Below, one piece after another: positions 32,772 through 41,071 of a stretch of DNA of 64,000 bases. A program made the position numbers and the translations under genes. Position 1 is the first letter of the stretch. Each line of letters begins with the position of its first letter. The stretch is from Bradyrhizobium sp. MOS003. Its GTDB lineage: Bacteria; Pseudomonadota; Alphaproteobacteria; Rhizobiales; Xanthobacteraceae. The notes under the pieces were generated by a model. The model saw only the letters and a program-made list of their open reading frames with translations, did not search any database and was not told the DNA's origin. Location: assembly GCF_003020125.1 (NCBI RefSeq), contig NZ_PYFW01000007.1, positions 124,001 through 188,000 of the forward strand, given 5' to 3'.

Positions 32772-34211
32772 ATGCCGAAGCCCCTGGTCAAATCCGGCGC
32801 GGTGATCGATGGTTACACCATCGGTGAATGCGTTCATGCCGGCGGCATGGCGACACTGTGGACGGTCACCCATCCCGGCATCGACGTGCCCCTGCTGATG
32901 AAGATCCCGCGGGTGTCGGAGGGCGAGGACCCAGCCGCGATCGTTTCCTTCGAGATGGAGATGATGATCCTGCCGCGACTGGCGGGTCCGCACGTCCCGG
33001 CCTGTTTCGGCACCGGCGATTTCGCGCACCAGCCCTATGTCGTGATCGAGCGTATCGGCGGCACCACGCTCTATAAGCGGCTGCCCGACTTGCCGTTGCC
33101 TTACGACGAAGCGCGGCTGCTCGTTGCCAGGATCGCAACCGCGCTTGCCGATCTGCACCGCCAGAACGTGATCCATCACGACATCAAGCCGAGCAGCATC
33201 ATGTTCCGCGAGAGCGGCGAGGCTGTGCTGATCGACTACGGCCTGTCGCATCACAACCATCTGCCGGATCTCCTGCAGGAGGAATTCCGCCTGCCTTACG
33301 GCACCGCGCCCTACATGGCACCCGAGCGGCTGTCAGGGGTGCGCGACGATCCGCGCAGCGACCTGTTTTCGCTCGGCGTGCTGCTCTATTTCTTTACCAC
33401 CGGCGAGCGGCCGTTCGGCGAGGGCGAGACGTTGCGCGCGATGCGGCGCCGGCTGTGGCGCGATCCGCATCCGCCGAGTAGCTTGCGCGCGGATTATCCG
33501 CCATGGCTCCAGGAGGTGGTATTGCGGTGCCTCGAGATCGAGCCGGTGCGGCGCTATCCGACGGCGTCCCAGCTCGCGTTCGATCTCACCCATCCGGATC
33601 AGATCAGGCTCACGACGCGCTCGGAACGGATGAAGCGTGACCCCCTCGGTATCGCCTGGCGGCGCCGCTTCAACCAGGGTGTCATGGCGCCACGCGCGAA
33701 ATCGGATGTCGCCGCCCAGATCGCATCGAGCCCGATCCTCGCCGTGGCGCTCGATACGACGGAAGGCGCACCGGAGCTGAACGAGGCGTTGCGCGTCACC
33801 ACCGAGCGCATCCTCGCTACCCTGCCGTCGGCGCGGCTTGCCTGCCTCAATGTGCTGAAGCTCAACCGCATCGCGATTGATCGGACGCTGGACGAGCAGG
33901 GCTCCAACAAGCATATCGACCGGCTGGTCGCGCTCAGGCATTGGGCGACGCCGCTCAAGCTGGATGAGAGCCGGCTGTCGGCTCATGTGCTGGAGGCGGT
34001 CGATCCCGCCGCCGCGATCCTTGAATTCGCCGAGGTCAACCATGTCGACCACGTCATCATCGGGGCGCGGCAGGGTTCGTTCAGGCGCACGCTGCTCGGC
34101 AGCGTTTCGGCCAAAGTGGCCGCGGAAGCGTCCTGCACAGTCACCGTGGTGCGGCCGCCGCGAATGGCGGGGGAAGCCGGCGAGTCCGATACCGGCGAAG
34201 CGCCGGGTTAG
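32772..34211 (+). CDS. Serine/threonine protein kinase fused to a universal stress (UspA) domain
   Basis: A 479-residue fusion. The kinase domain (about 14-275) has a glycine loop ECVHAGGMATLW, Lys44 in PLLMKIP, the catalytic loop VIHHDIKPSSIMF (HHD137 in place of HRD), LIDYGLS (D155-Y-G in place of DFG) and GTAPYMAPERL. These variants still keep the catalytic Asp, Lys and metal Asp, so activity is plausible. Residues about 320-465 are a UspA domain, ending GARQGSFRRTLLGSVSAKVAAEASCTVTVV with the G-x9-G(S) nucleotide loop. A membrane helix is absent, so it is cytosolic. It follows the phosphoesterase by 6 bp. Confidence 0.88.
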   Translation: MPKPLVKSGAVIDGYTIGECVHAGGMATLWTVTHPGIDVPLLMKIPRVSEGEDPAAIVSFEMEMMILPRLAGPHVPACFGTGDFAHQPYVVIERIGGTTLYKRLPDLPLPYDEARLLVARIATALADLHRQNVIHHDIKPSSIMFRESGEAVLIDYGLSHHNHLPDLLQEEFRLPYGTAPYMAPERLSGVRDDPRSDLFSLGVLLYFFTTGERPFGEGETLRAMRRRLWRDPHPPSSLRADYPPWLQEVVLRCLEIEPVRRYPTASQLAFDLTHPDQIRLTTRSERMKRDPLGIAWRRRFNQGVMAPRAKSDVAAQIASSPILAVALDTTEGAPELNEALRVTTERILATLPSARLACLNVLKLNRIAIDRTLDEQGSNKHIDRLVALRHWATPLKLDESRLSAHVLEAVDPAAAILEFAEVNHVDHVIIGARQGSFRRTLLGSVSAKVAAEASCTVTVVRPPRMAGEAGESDTGEAPG

Positions 34212-34235
34212 GCCGCCTGCCGACTTGAGGCTTGA

Positions 34236-34427
34236 TCAAGCCGCGCGGGCGGTGTGGGCGACGCGCTTGCGGCGGATCGGCCACGAGAATTGCGGTCCGG
34301 GCTCGCCGTGATCCGCGCTGCCGCCAAAATACTGGATGATCTCGCGGCAGGGCTCGCAATTGAACAGGTTACGCGAGGCGGATGCCTTGGTCATTTCTTT
34401 CAGGCAGTTCGGGCAGTGCGGTTTCAT
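34236..34427 (-). CDS. Small zinc-ribbon-like protein
   Basis: A 63-residue protein beginning MKPHCPNCLKEMTKASASRN and continuing FNCEPCREI. The two CxxC pairs (CPNC at 5-8 and CEPC at 24-27) resemble a zinc ribbon. The tail is basic. No specific family; could be a small nucleic-acid-binding or regulatory protein. It is convergent with the kinase gene. Confidence 0.55.
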   Translation of the reverse strand: MKPHCPNCLKEMTKASASRNLFNCEPCREIIQYFGGSADHGEPGPQFSWPIRRKRVAHTARAA

Positions 34428-34475
34428 GGGGTGTCCGGAAAGGAAGTCTCAGTGTCGGCGTTGCGAGGGAAAACA

Positions 34476-34652
34476 ATGATCGAGGTCCGTCGTGTCGAGC
34501 CCCGCATCGTCGTCGAGCTGGTGATCGGTGCGCTCGAAGCGGCCGAAGAAAAAATCGAGGCTCGGATGCGGGCGGCGCGGGATTCGGCATCTGCGCTTCG
34601 GCTGGCGCTTCACGAGGGCGATTTGCATGACGCTCAACCCTGCCGACGATGA
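34476..34652 (+). CDS. Possible small charged helical protein
   Basis: An ATG at 34476, preceded by GCGAGGGAAAACA, opens a 58-codon frame of a strongly helical, charged protein (MIEVRRVEPRIVVELVIGAL then EAAEEKIEARMRAARDSASALRLAL). The charge pattern is protein-like rather than random high-GC frame. It overlaps the end of the opposite small membrane protein gene by 19 bases. No family recognised. Confidence 0.38.
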   Translation: MIEVRRVEPRIVVELVIGALEAAEEKIEARMRAARDSASALRLALHEGDLHDAQPCRR

Positions 34653-34777
34653 AGGTGAATGATGCGGGCCGAATCCGGGACCTTCGCCGGCTGCGCGATA
34701 TAGCGGCTGCGAACTGCAACTGCCGCGTTGAACCCGAGCCACAATGCCACGCCAGTCCAAATCAGGGTCGTCGTCAT
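34634..34777 (-). CDS. 47-residue small membrane protein
   Basis: An ATG at 34777 directly follows a strong ribosome site (ACGGGAGGACATC). The product MTTTLIWTGVALWLGFNAAV then AVRSRYIAQPAKVPDSARII has one N-terminal membrane helix (about 4-22) and a basic tail. Too short for many gene finders. The 3' end runs antisense to the small gene at 34476-34652. No family is named, but ribosome site plus helix support a real gene. Confidence 0.58.
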   Translation of the reverse strand: MTTTLIWTGVALWLGFNAAVAVRSRYIAQPAKVPDSARIIHLHRRQG

Positions 34778-34944
34778 GATGTCCTCCCGTCAAAAGCAGG
34801 CAGGAAGCACTAGCGGTGATTTGCGCGAATCAGTGAAGTCCGGATGAGTACGGATCAAGGTTGCAAATTTTAGGCATTGCGCGTTGCAACACCCGCAAAA
34901 GCCGCGGAAAAATTCCGATCGTTCGCGTGCGCGCTCGATCCAGA

Positions 34945-35646
34945 TCAGATCGCTTCGCCGCGCGCCCCCAGCGCCGCGTTGCGGATCGCGGCGATGTTAG
35001 TCTTGTAGGCATCCTGCGTGCCGCCCCGGAATACGGATGTGCCGGCAACGAAGGCGTTGGCGCCCGCCGCCGCGAGCGCACCTGCGACGTCAGGGCCGAC
35101 CCCGCCATCAACCTCGATGTCGATCGGGCGCCCCGCCGTCATCGCGCGGATGTCGCGGATCTTGCCGATCGCGGAAGGGATGAAGGCCTGGCCGCCGAAG
35201 CCGGGGTTGACCGACATCACCAGCACGAGGTCGACGAGATCGAGGACATATTCGAGCGTGCCGATCGGCGTGCCGGGATTGAGCGAGACGCCGGCCTTCT
35301 TGCCGAGCGCGCGGATCGCCTGGAGCGAGCGGTGCAGATGCGGACCGGCCTCCGCATGCACGGTGATGTGGTCGCAACCGGCTTTCGCAAAGGCCTCGAG
35401 ATAGGGGTCGCAGGGCGAGATCATCAGGTGCGCGTCGAACACCTTCTTCGTGTGCGGGCGCATCGCCTTGATGACGTCGGGGCCGTAGGAAATGTTGGGA
35501 ACGAAGTGACCGTCCATCACATCGAGATGGATCCAGTCCGCGCCGGCGGCGTCGACGCTGCGCACCTCCTCGCCGAGCCTGGAGAAGTCCGAGGCCAGGA
35601 TCGAGGGCGCAATTGCCAGGGGGCGGGGGGCGAAGGCTTGGGTCAT
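34945..35646 (-). CDS. rpe: Ribulose-phosphate 3-epimerase
   Basis: A 233-residue TIM-barrel enzyme that interconverts ribulose-5-P and xylulose-5-P in the pentose phosphate and Calvin pathways. Motifs are IAPSILASDFSRLGEEV, WIHLDVMDGHFVPNISYGPDVI (metal Asp/His), DAHLMI, LVMSVNPGFGGQAFI and IEVDGGVGPDVAG. Length is normal. It stands alone between small genes. Confidence 0.96.
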   Translation of the reverse strand: MTQAFAPRPLAIAPSILASDFSRLGEEVRSVDAAGADWIHLDVMDGHFVPNISYGPDVIKAMRPHTKKVFDAHLMISPCDPYLEAFAKAGCDHITVHAEAGPHLHRSLQAIRALGKKAGVSLNPGTPIGTLEYVLDLVDLVLVMSVNPGFGGQAFIPSAIGKIRDIRAMTAGRPIDIEVDGGVGPDVAGALAAAGANAFVAGTSVFRGGTQDAYKTNIAAIRNAALGARGEAI

Positions 35647-35830
35647 GACGCGGTTTCCCGTGGCGGCCGAAAGGAGATTGAGCCTCGCCTAACATGGGCC
35701 CTCTTGGCGGGCAATGCAGGACAGGCGTGCTTCCTGTGGGCGGAAATTTCTGCCGCCACCGGCACGAATTGCCGATATTTCGAGGCTCGGCGATGCGCAC
35801 GAGGCGCGGATTTCATTGAACTTTTTGCGC

Positions 35831-35846
35831 TGGCACGCCGCTTGCT
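35831..35846 (+). promoter_or_regulatory. Sigma-54 (RpoN) promoter
   Basis: CTGGCACG-CCGC-TTGCT matches the full -24/-12 consensus yTGGCACG-N4-TTGCW without mismatch. TGGCAC is at 35831-35836 and TTGCT at 35842-35846. The EF-hand gene starts at 35901, about 55 bp after the -12 element. An enhancer-binding regulator would be needed; none is in the window apart from unrelated response regulators. Confidence 0.75.
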
Positions 35847-35900
35847 GCCACGACCTGCAGAACATTGGCTGCGGCATGCCGCATCGGTTGGAGTTGTGCA

Positions 35901-36698
35901 ATGTTGTTCGCCCTTGGTGCCGTATCTAGCGCGCTCGACGCGATCCAGTCGCTGGCGAACTCGAAGTCGTCTTCGTCGACGCAAAAGGCCGGTTCAACGC
36001 AGAAGACCGGATCTTCGCAAGGCGCAACCAACCCGTTCGCGATCGACAGCAGCACGGGCAGCATGACGACCTCATTGGCCGGCTCAGGCAGTCCTCCACA
36101 GATCGCGCCGGAGACCATGAACGCGCTGCTGGCCGCGCAGAGTCAGTCGACCGACGGCGCGAGCAGTTCGGCGGGCTCGACCTCGTGGAGTTCGTCGCCC
36201 TCGGCGTCGAAGAGCCGGGATGCAGCACTCAAGGATCTGTTCTCGCAAATCGATGCGGATGGCGACGGCAGCATCACCAAGTCCGAGTTCGAGGTCGCGC
36301 TCGGCGCCGGCGGGACCAACCTCGCAAAGGCCGACGACGTATTTTCAAAGCTGGATTCGAATGCGGACGGCAGCGTGAGCCTGGATGAGATGTCGAAGGC
36401 GCTGCAGAGCGGCCACGGGCACCATCACGCGCAAGGCGCCGGTGGCGCGGGCGATGGATCGGATTCCTCGTCGAAGCCCAGCGGCGGATCGACCTCGACC
36501 ACGACGACCGCTGCCGACGGCTCGACCACGACGACCGTCACCTATGCCGACGGCTTCAAGATGTCGACGACGGTGCCGGGTGCCTCCAGCCCCCGCAACT
36601 CGGCTTACGATCTGTTCGCGCAGTTGATGCAGCAGCAAGGCGGCAAGGGGCAGGGTGCTTCGGCGGCTGCCGGTTCGTCGATGTCGATGAGCGTTTGA
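35901..36698 (+). CDS. EF-hand calcium-binding protein
   Basis: A 265-residue, Ser/Thr/Gly-rich protein. A small N-terminal helix is followed by low-complexity Ser/Lys/Gln sequence to about residue 105. Then come two EF-hands: loop 1 begins D118-A-D120-G-D122-G and ends at Glu129; loop 2 begins D152-S-N154-A-D156-G and ends at Glu163. A His-rich patch (GHGHHHAQG) and a Ser/Thr tail with SGGSTSTTTTAADGSTTTTV repeats follow. No standard signal peptide is clear. The start follows GGAG and lies just after a perfect sigma-54 promoter. Role unknown; possibly surface or secreted calcium-dependent protein. Confidence 0.85.
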   Translation: MLFALGAVSSALDAIQSLANSKSSSSTQKAGSTQKTGSSQGATNPFAIDSSTGSMTTSLAGSGSPPQIAPETMNALLAAQSQSTDGASSSAGSTSWSSSPSASKSRDAALKDLFSQIDADGDGSITKSEFEVALGAGGTNLAKADDVFSKLDSNADGSVSLDEMSKALQSGHGHHHAQGAGGAGDGSDSSSKPSGGSTSTTTTAADGSTTTTVTYADGFKMSTTVPGASSPRNSAYDLFAQLMQQQGGKGQGASAAAGSSMSMSV

Positions 36699-36711
36699 GC
36701 GGCATCCGAGA

Positions 36712-36924
36712 TCAGCCGGCATACTCGCAAGTGATGTCACGATAGACATACCGGTCACGGATTTCGCGGTTGAAGAACGTTCCCTTTGAACGCGCTTCCC
36801 GGAACGCGGCCGCGACCTCGGCCGGAACATCCTCGTAGACATAGAGGCGTCCGCTGACAAAAGTCACCCTCAGTTCACGCGTGTCCGGCGCATAGCGAAA
36901 GAAGCGGATCACGGACGACGGCAT
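36712..36924 (-). CDS. KTSC domain protein
   Basis: A 70-residue KTSC-like protein: SSVIRFFRYAPDTRELRVTFVSG then YVYEDVPAEVAAAFREARSKGTFFNREIRDRY. The C-terminal FF-N-x-IR-x-x-Y signature and length fit. Lysyl-tRNA synthetases of some bacteria carry a KTSC domain at the C-terminus; stand-alone copies have unknown roles. The ATG at 36924 lies after a weak ribosome site. A possible EcfG-like promoter (36950-36974) is upstream. Confidence 0.82.
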   Translation of the reverse strand: MPSSVIRFFRYAPDTRELRVTFVSGRLYVYEDVPAEVAAAFREARSKGTFFNREIRDRYVYRDITCEYAG

Positions 36925-36949
36925 GGCAATACACCTTGACCGCCGGGAT

Positions 36950-36974
36950 AACGCCGTATCCGCCTTTTCGTTTC
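36950..36974 (-). promoter_or_regulatory. Possible EcfG-like promoter of the KTSC gene
   Basis: On the minus strand GAAAC (36974-36970) is followed after exactly 16 bases by CGTT (36953-36950). It differs from GGAAC-N16-CGTT by one base. Its distance to the KTSC start at 36924 is suitable. Confidence 0.35.
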
Positions 36975-37969
36975 TAGCCGAACCTGTCCTTCCACGCTGG
37001 CAGCGCCCCGGGGAAGGGCAGCGCCGTCGCGTTGTACACGCCGATTGCGATCGCCCGCGCGACCACGTTGGCGGCGACCATGCCGAGTTCGGTGAGGCCA
37101 ACCAGCGGTTCGATCGGCTTCTCGCAGGTGGCCGCGGCAAACAGTACGTCGCCATCGAGGGGTGCATGTACCGGATAGATTGCGCGGGAAAATCCGGTGT
37201 GCGCGATCATCGCCAGCCGCTTGGCCTGGGGCTTGGTCAGCACCGCGTCGGTGACGACGGCGCCAATGGTGGTGTTTTCGCGCGCGTTCGCGGCAGGGCC
37301 GCCCTTGATGCGCATGCGGAGCATGTCGTCGGTGAATTCGTTCGGCAGGCCGCGTCCGCCGAACTCGCCGTTCACCTCGAACGGCGCCGTCCAGAACCAG
37401 GGTCCGTTGCCGACGGTGACGCTTCCCACCGCGTTGACGGCGACGATCGCGGCGACCTTGACGCCGTCAGGCGTCACCGCCGAGGCCGAGCCGAGCCCGC
37501 CCTTGAACGTGGCGGTGGTGGCACCGAGGCCGGCGCCGACGCTGCCGATCGCGAAGTCGGTGCCGGCGGCAGCCGCCGCGGCGTAGCCGAGGTCGCGATA
37601 AGGCGAGTACCGTCCCCAGGCCTTGTCGCCGCCATTGAGCAGGTCGAACAGGATGGCGCCCGGCACGATCGGGATCACTGCTTCCCGAACCCGGTGGCCG
37701 CGGCCCTGCTCGGCGAGCCAGGCTTGCACCCCGCCGCCGGTATCGAGGCCGAAGGCGGAACCGCCTGACAGTGCGATCGCGTCGACGCGTTCGACGGTGT
37801 TGGCTAGATCGAGCAGTGCGTCTTCGCGCGTGCCGGGTCCGCCGCCGCGGACGTCGATCGCCGCCACTGCCGGCTGGTCGAAGATGATCGCGGTCGTGCC
37901 GGAGGCCACTTTCGCGTCTTCGGCATGGCCGACGCGGACGCCGGCAATATCGGTGAGCAGATTTTTCAA
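36974..37969 (-). CDS. P1 family peptidase (DmpA/NylC-type self-processing amidohydrolase)
   Basis: A 331-residue N-terminal-nucleophile hydrolase. Motifs are LTDIAGVRVGHAED at the start, VRGGGPGTREDALLDL, LSGGSAFGLDTGGGV, and the self-cleavage site ARENTTIGAVVTDAVLT, where Thr is the likely nucleophile as in NylC rather than Ser as in DmpA. Members cleave beta-peptides, D-aminopeptides or nylon oligomers. No ATG is available near the N-terminus; a TTG at 37969 with GATGAGGCC before it gives the normal start. A longer frame to 38200 overlaps the hybrid kinase gene and is rejected. Confidence 0.87.
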   Translation of the reverse strand: MKNLLTDIAGVRVGHAEDAKVASGTTAIIFDQPAVAAIDVRGGGPGTREDALLDLANTVERVDAIALSGGSAFGLDTGGGVQAWLAEQGRGHRVREAVIPIVPGAILFDLLNGGDKAWGRYSPYRDLGYAAAAAAGTDFAIGSVGAGLGATTATFKGGLGSASAVTPDGVKVAAIVAVNAVGSVTVGNGPWFWTAPFEVNGEFGGRGLPNEFTDDMLRMRIKGGPAANARENTTIGAVVTDAVLTKPQAKRLAMIAHTGFSRAIYPVHAPLDGDVLFAAATCEKPIEPLVGLTELGMVAANVVARAIAIGVYNATALPFPGALPAWKDRFG

Positions 37970-38027
37970 GGCGGCCTCATCGTCGAGTGCAGTTCGTGGT
38001 CTGCGATAGCGTAGGGAGGACGCAGGC

Positions 38028-40835
38028 TCAACAGGCGAGCGCGGTCCTGAGCATCCTGGCAAGCTCGGACTTGCGGTAGGGCTTTGCCAGCAGCAGCACG
38101 CCGGAATCGAGCCGGCCGTGGTGAACGATGGCGTTCTCGGTGTAGCCCGAGGTGAACAGCGTCTTGAGGCCGGGGCGGCGGCGGGCGGCTTCGTCGGCAA
38201 GCTGGCGACCGTTCATGTTGCCCGGCATGATGATGTCGGTGAACAGCAGGTCGATGGTCTTGTCGCTGTCGATGATGGTCAGGGCCTCGGCGCCGTTGGC
38301 AGCCTCGAGCGCGGTATAGCCAAGGCTTTTGACCTGGGTCACCACATATTGCCGAACCAGCGCATCATCCTCGACGATGAGGATCTTCTCGTCGCCCCCG
38401 GTGATGGGCGCGTTCTGCAGAGCCTCGATATCGGTCTCCTGCACGCCGCTCGAGCGCGGCAGGTAGATCTTGACGCTCGTGCCGTGGCCTTCCTCGCTGT
38501 AGATCTTGATGTGGCCGCCGGACTGCTTGACGAAGCCGAACACCATGCTGAGCCCGAGTCCGGTGCCCTTGCCGACCTCCTTGGTGGTGAAGAAGGGGTC
38601 GAAAACCCGGTCGATCAGCTCCGGCGGGATTCCGGAGCCGGTGTCGCTGACCGCGATCATCACGTAACTGCCGGCGACCATGTCGGCATTCATGCTGGCA
38701 TAGCCGTCGTCGAGGAAGACGTTGCGGGTCTCCAGCACCAGGGTGCCGCCCTCGGGCATGGCGTCACGCGCGTTCAGCGCGAGATTGAGGATCGCTGTCG
38801 AAAGCTGGCCGGGGTCGACCAGCGCCGGCCAGGCGTCCTCGGTGAGCTGCGGCATGATGGTGATCTGCTCGCCAAGGGTGGGGTGCAACAGCTTGGCGGC
38901 TTCGAGCGCCAGCGCATTGACGTCGATCTCGCGGGGCTGGAGCGGCTGCTTGCGGGCGAAGGCAAGCAGGTGTTTGGTCAGCTGTGCGCCGCGCTCGGCG
39001 GCGTCGTCGATCAGCTTGGTGATCGCAGCCAGCTCGGGCCTATCGGCGACCGCGTCCGACAAGATGCCGATCGTGCCGGTGATGACGGTCAGCACGTTGT
39101 TGAAGTCGTGAGCGACGCCCCCGGTCAACTGACCGATGGAATCCATTTTCTGGACCTGCCGGAACTGGGCTTCGGCGGCCTGCTTCTCCGTGAGATCCCG
39201 GCCGATGAAGAAGTGACGTTTCACCGGGTCGGACCAGGTGCCCATCCAGTTCAGCGCGACCTCGTGACCGTCGTCGTGATAGTAGCGCGCCTCGAAGCTG
39301 CGCTTGACCGCGCCGCGCCGCGCCGCGCGCATCTCCTCCCGGGTTCTATCGAGGTCGTCGGGGTGAATGAACTCGGTCGCGCTGTGCCCGATCATCGCTT
39401 CCGGGCTGTATCCGAGAATATCCTTCACGCTCGGGCTGACCTGGATGAAATTGCCGAAACCGTCGGTGACCAGGATCAGGTCCTGCGAGGTTTCGAAGAT
39501 GCGCTGGCGCTCCTCGATCTCGCGGCGAAGCTTTTCCCTGGATTGCTTCTCCTCGGTGATGTCGTGGGCGATCTTGGAGGCACCAATGATCTCGCCGCTC
39601 TCCGCCCGAAGTGGCGAGACGTTGAGGACGACGTCGATCGCGCGACCATCCTTCCTGAGACGCACCGTCTCGTGCTGGGCAATCGACTCGTTGCTGCTGA
39701 TTCGATTGAGAATACTCCTGACTTCCGGCTTGCGGTCCCCCGGCACGATGATGTCGATCGGCTTGCCGACCGCCTCTGCGGCGGAATAGCCGAACAGGTG
39801 CTCGGCGGCGCGATTCCAGCCGGTAATGACGCCGTTGAGCGACTGGGTGATGATGGCGTCGTTGGAGGATTCGACGACCGCGCCATACAGGGCGAGGCGT
39901 TTGCCGTAGAAGTCGCGATCCGACGCCGATTGCTCGCGCAGCCTGCCGACGAGACCCACAGTCCGGGCCTGGAGGCGAACGTTCTCGATCAGCAGCACCG
40001 CCAGCACGAAGCTCGACGCGCAGAGGCCATAGAGACGGCCGGCGTAGAAACCGAGATCGAACCGCGCGACGTTGACGATTGCGGACAGCGCGATGTCGAA
40101 CAACCAGGCACACATCACGACCATGAGCCAGACGTCGATCACCGAATGCGGGCGACGGAACCACAGCGAAATGAGCGCGGCGAAGCTCAGCGACCACACA
40201 AAGGACACGACCCCGATCATGGTCGTCGTGTAACGGCCGTCGCGAAGCAGCACCGGTAACAGATCGTGCTGTGCAGTGACGATCCAGGTGAAGGCGCCCA
40301 TGGTCACGATGACGCCGAACACGATGGCGTAGATCGCGTTTCTTGTCGCGCCACGGATCTTGGGGCCGCCATCTTCTTCCTTGAGCCAGGCATAACCCAG
40401 CACGAACAGCGGGAAGGCGCCGTGCCAAATCATGTAGAGCCAGACCGTGGTCTGGGCGCCGGCGCCAAACAGTCCGGTCGGCGCGAACAGGCCGGGAAAG
40501 GTGAGGGCATGGATCAGCGCTGCCGCAGCGGTGAACAGGTAGCCGCTCGACAGCCACAGCAGAGCGCGGGTCCGCAACACCGCAAACTGCGACAGCAGCA
40601 GCACGGCCGTGACGATGTCGCTCACGGCAAGGGCTGCTTGATAGCTCGCGACGAACGCAGGGACAGGTGGTAATTTTGTACCTGCAAATGGAACAGCCAG
40701 TGCGAACAGGATCGAGGAGACGCCGACGATCCATAATGCCGCGGTCCGGTCGGCCGATGTGGCCGGAAGCGTTGAAAGAAACGTGCTTCGGTCGATCGCA
40801 GGCGCGTTCATCTCATGCAAACCAGTCTTGAGCAT
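38028..40835 (-). CDS. Hybrid sensor histidine kinase (MASE4-like, two PAS, receiver)
   Basis: A 935-residue hybrid kinase. An N-terminal MASE4-like membrane domain with about eight helices spans residues 30-290. Two PAS domains (about 305-420 and 430-555, LILVTDGFGNFIQVSPSVKDILGYSPEAMIG in the second) follow. Then the dimerisation domain with phospho-His in GGVAHDFNNVLTVITG, the ATPase domain (LNARDAMPEGG, GKGTGLGLSMVFGFVKQSGG) and a C-terminal receiver (KILIVEDDALVRQY, LLFTDIIMPG). The MASE4 domain is a putative sensor of unknown ligand. Start could also be Met9 (40811). A lone receiver gene is divergent at 41072. Confidence 0.93.
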   Translation of the reverse strand: MLKTGLHEMNAPAIDRSTFLSTLPATSADRTAALWIVGVSSILFALAVPFAGTKLPPVPAFVASYQAALAVSDIVTAVLLLSQFAVLRTRALLWLSSGYLFTAAAALIHALTFPGLFAPTGLFGAGAQTTVWLYMIWHGAFPLFVLGYAWLKEEDGGPKIRGATRNAIYAIVFGVIVTMGAFTWIVTAQHDLLPVLLRDGRYTTTMIGVVSFVWSLSFAALISLWFRRPHSVIDVWLMVVMCAWLFDIALSAIVNVARFDLGFYAGRLYGLCASSFVLAVLLIENVRLQARTVGLVGRLREQSASDRDFYGKRLALYGAVVESSNDAIITQSLNGVITGWNRAAEHLFGYSAAEAVGKPIDIIVPGDRKPEVRSILNRISSNESIAQHETVRLRKDGRAIDVVLNVSPLRAESGEIIGASKIAHDITEEKQSREKLRREIEERQRIFETSQDLILVTDGFGNFIQVSPSVKDILGYSPEAMIGHSATEFIHPDDLDRTREEMRAARRGAVKRSFEARYYHDDGHEVALNWMGTWSDPVKRHFFIGRDLTEKQAAEAQFRQVQKMDSIGQLTGGVAHDFNNVLTVITGTIGILSDAVADRPELAAITKLIDDAAERGAQLTKHLLAFARKQPLQPREIDVNALALEAAKLLHPTLGEQITIMPQLTEDAWPALVDPGQLSTAILNLALNARDAMPEGGTLVLETRNVFLDDGYASMNADMVAGSYVMIAVSDTGSGIPPELIDRVFDPFFTTKEVGKGTGLGLSMVFGFVKQSGGHIKIYSEEGHGTSVKIYLPRSSGVQETDIEALQNAPITGGDEKILIVEDDALVRQYVVTQVKSLGYTALEAANGAEALTIIDSDKTIDLLFTDIIMPGNMNGRQLADEAARRRPGLKTLFTSGYTENAIVHHGRLDSGVLLLAKPYRKSELARMLRTALAC

Positions 40836-41071
40836 CGCCGCAATCCCAGATTTGGCAGTCCTTGACCCCTACGGTAGCCCGGTCTGGGCGCGTGCCGTGA
40901 ACTGTTGCAGCGACGACTCAACCGAAGGTTACAGCTTACTTAATTTTGGTGGGAACGCGGAATGGGGATCGGGTAAGATGCGCTTTACTGGGCGGTGTCA
41001 TAATGCTCTCCCGCCGCGGCGGGTTCCAGGTTTGAATCACACGATTTGATCAACCCGTAGGGGTTATTCCC

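Noticed and set aside
40948..40975. GGAAC before the lone receiver gene as an EcfG promoter
   Set aside because: At N16 the sequence is GTAA, with no CGTT-like element.
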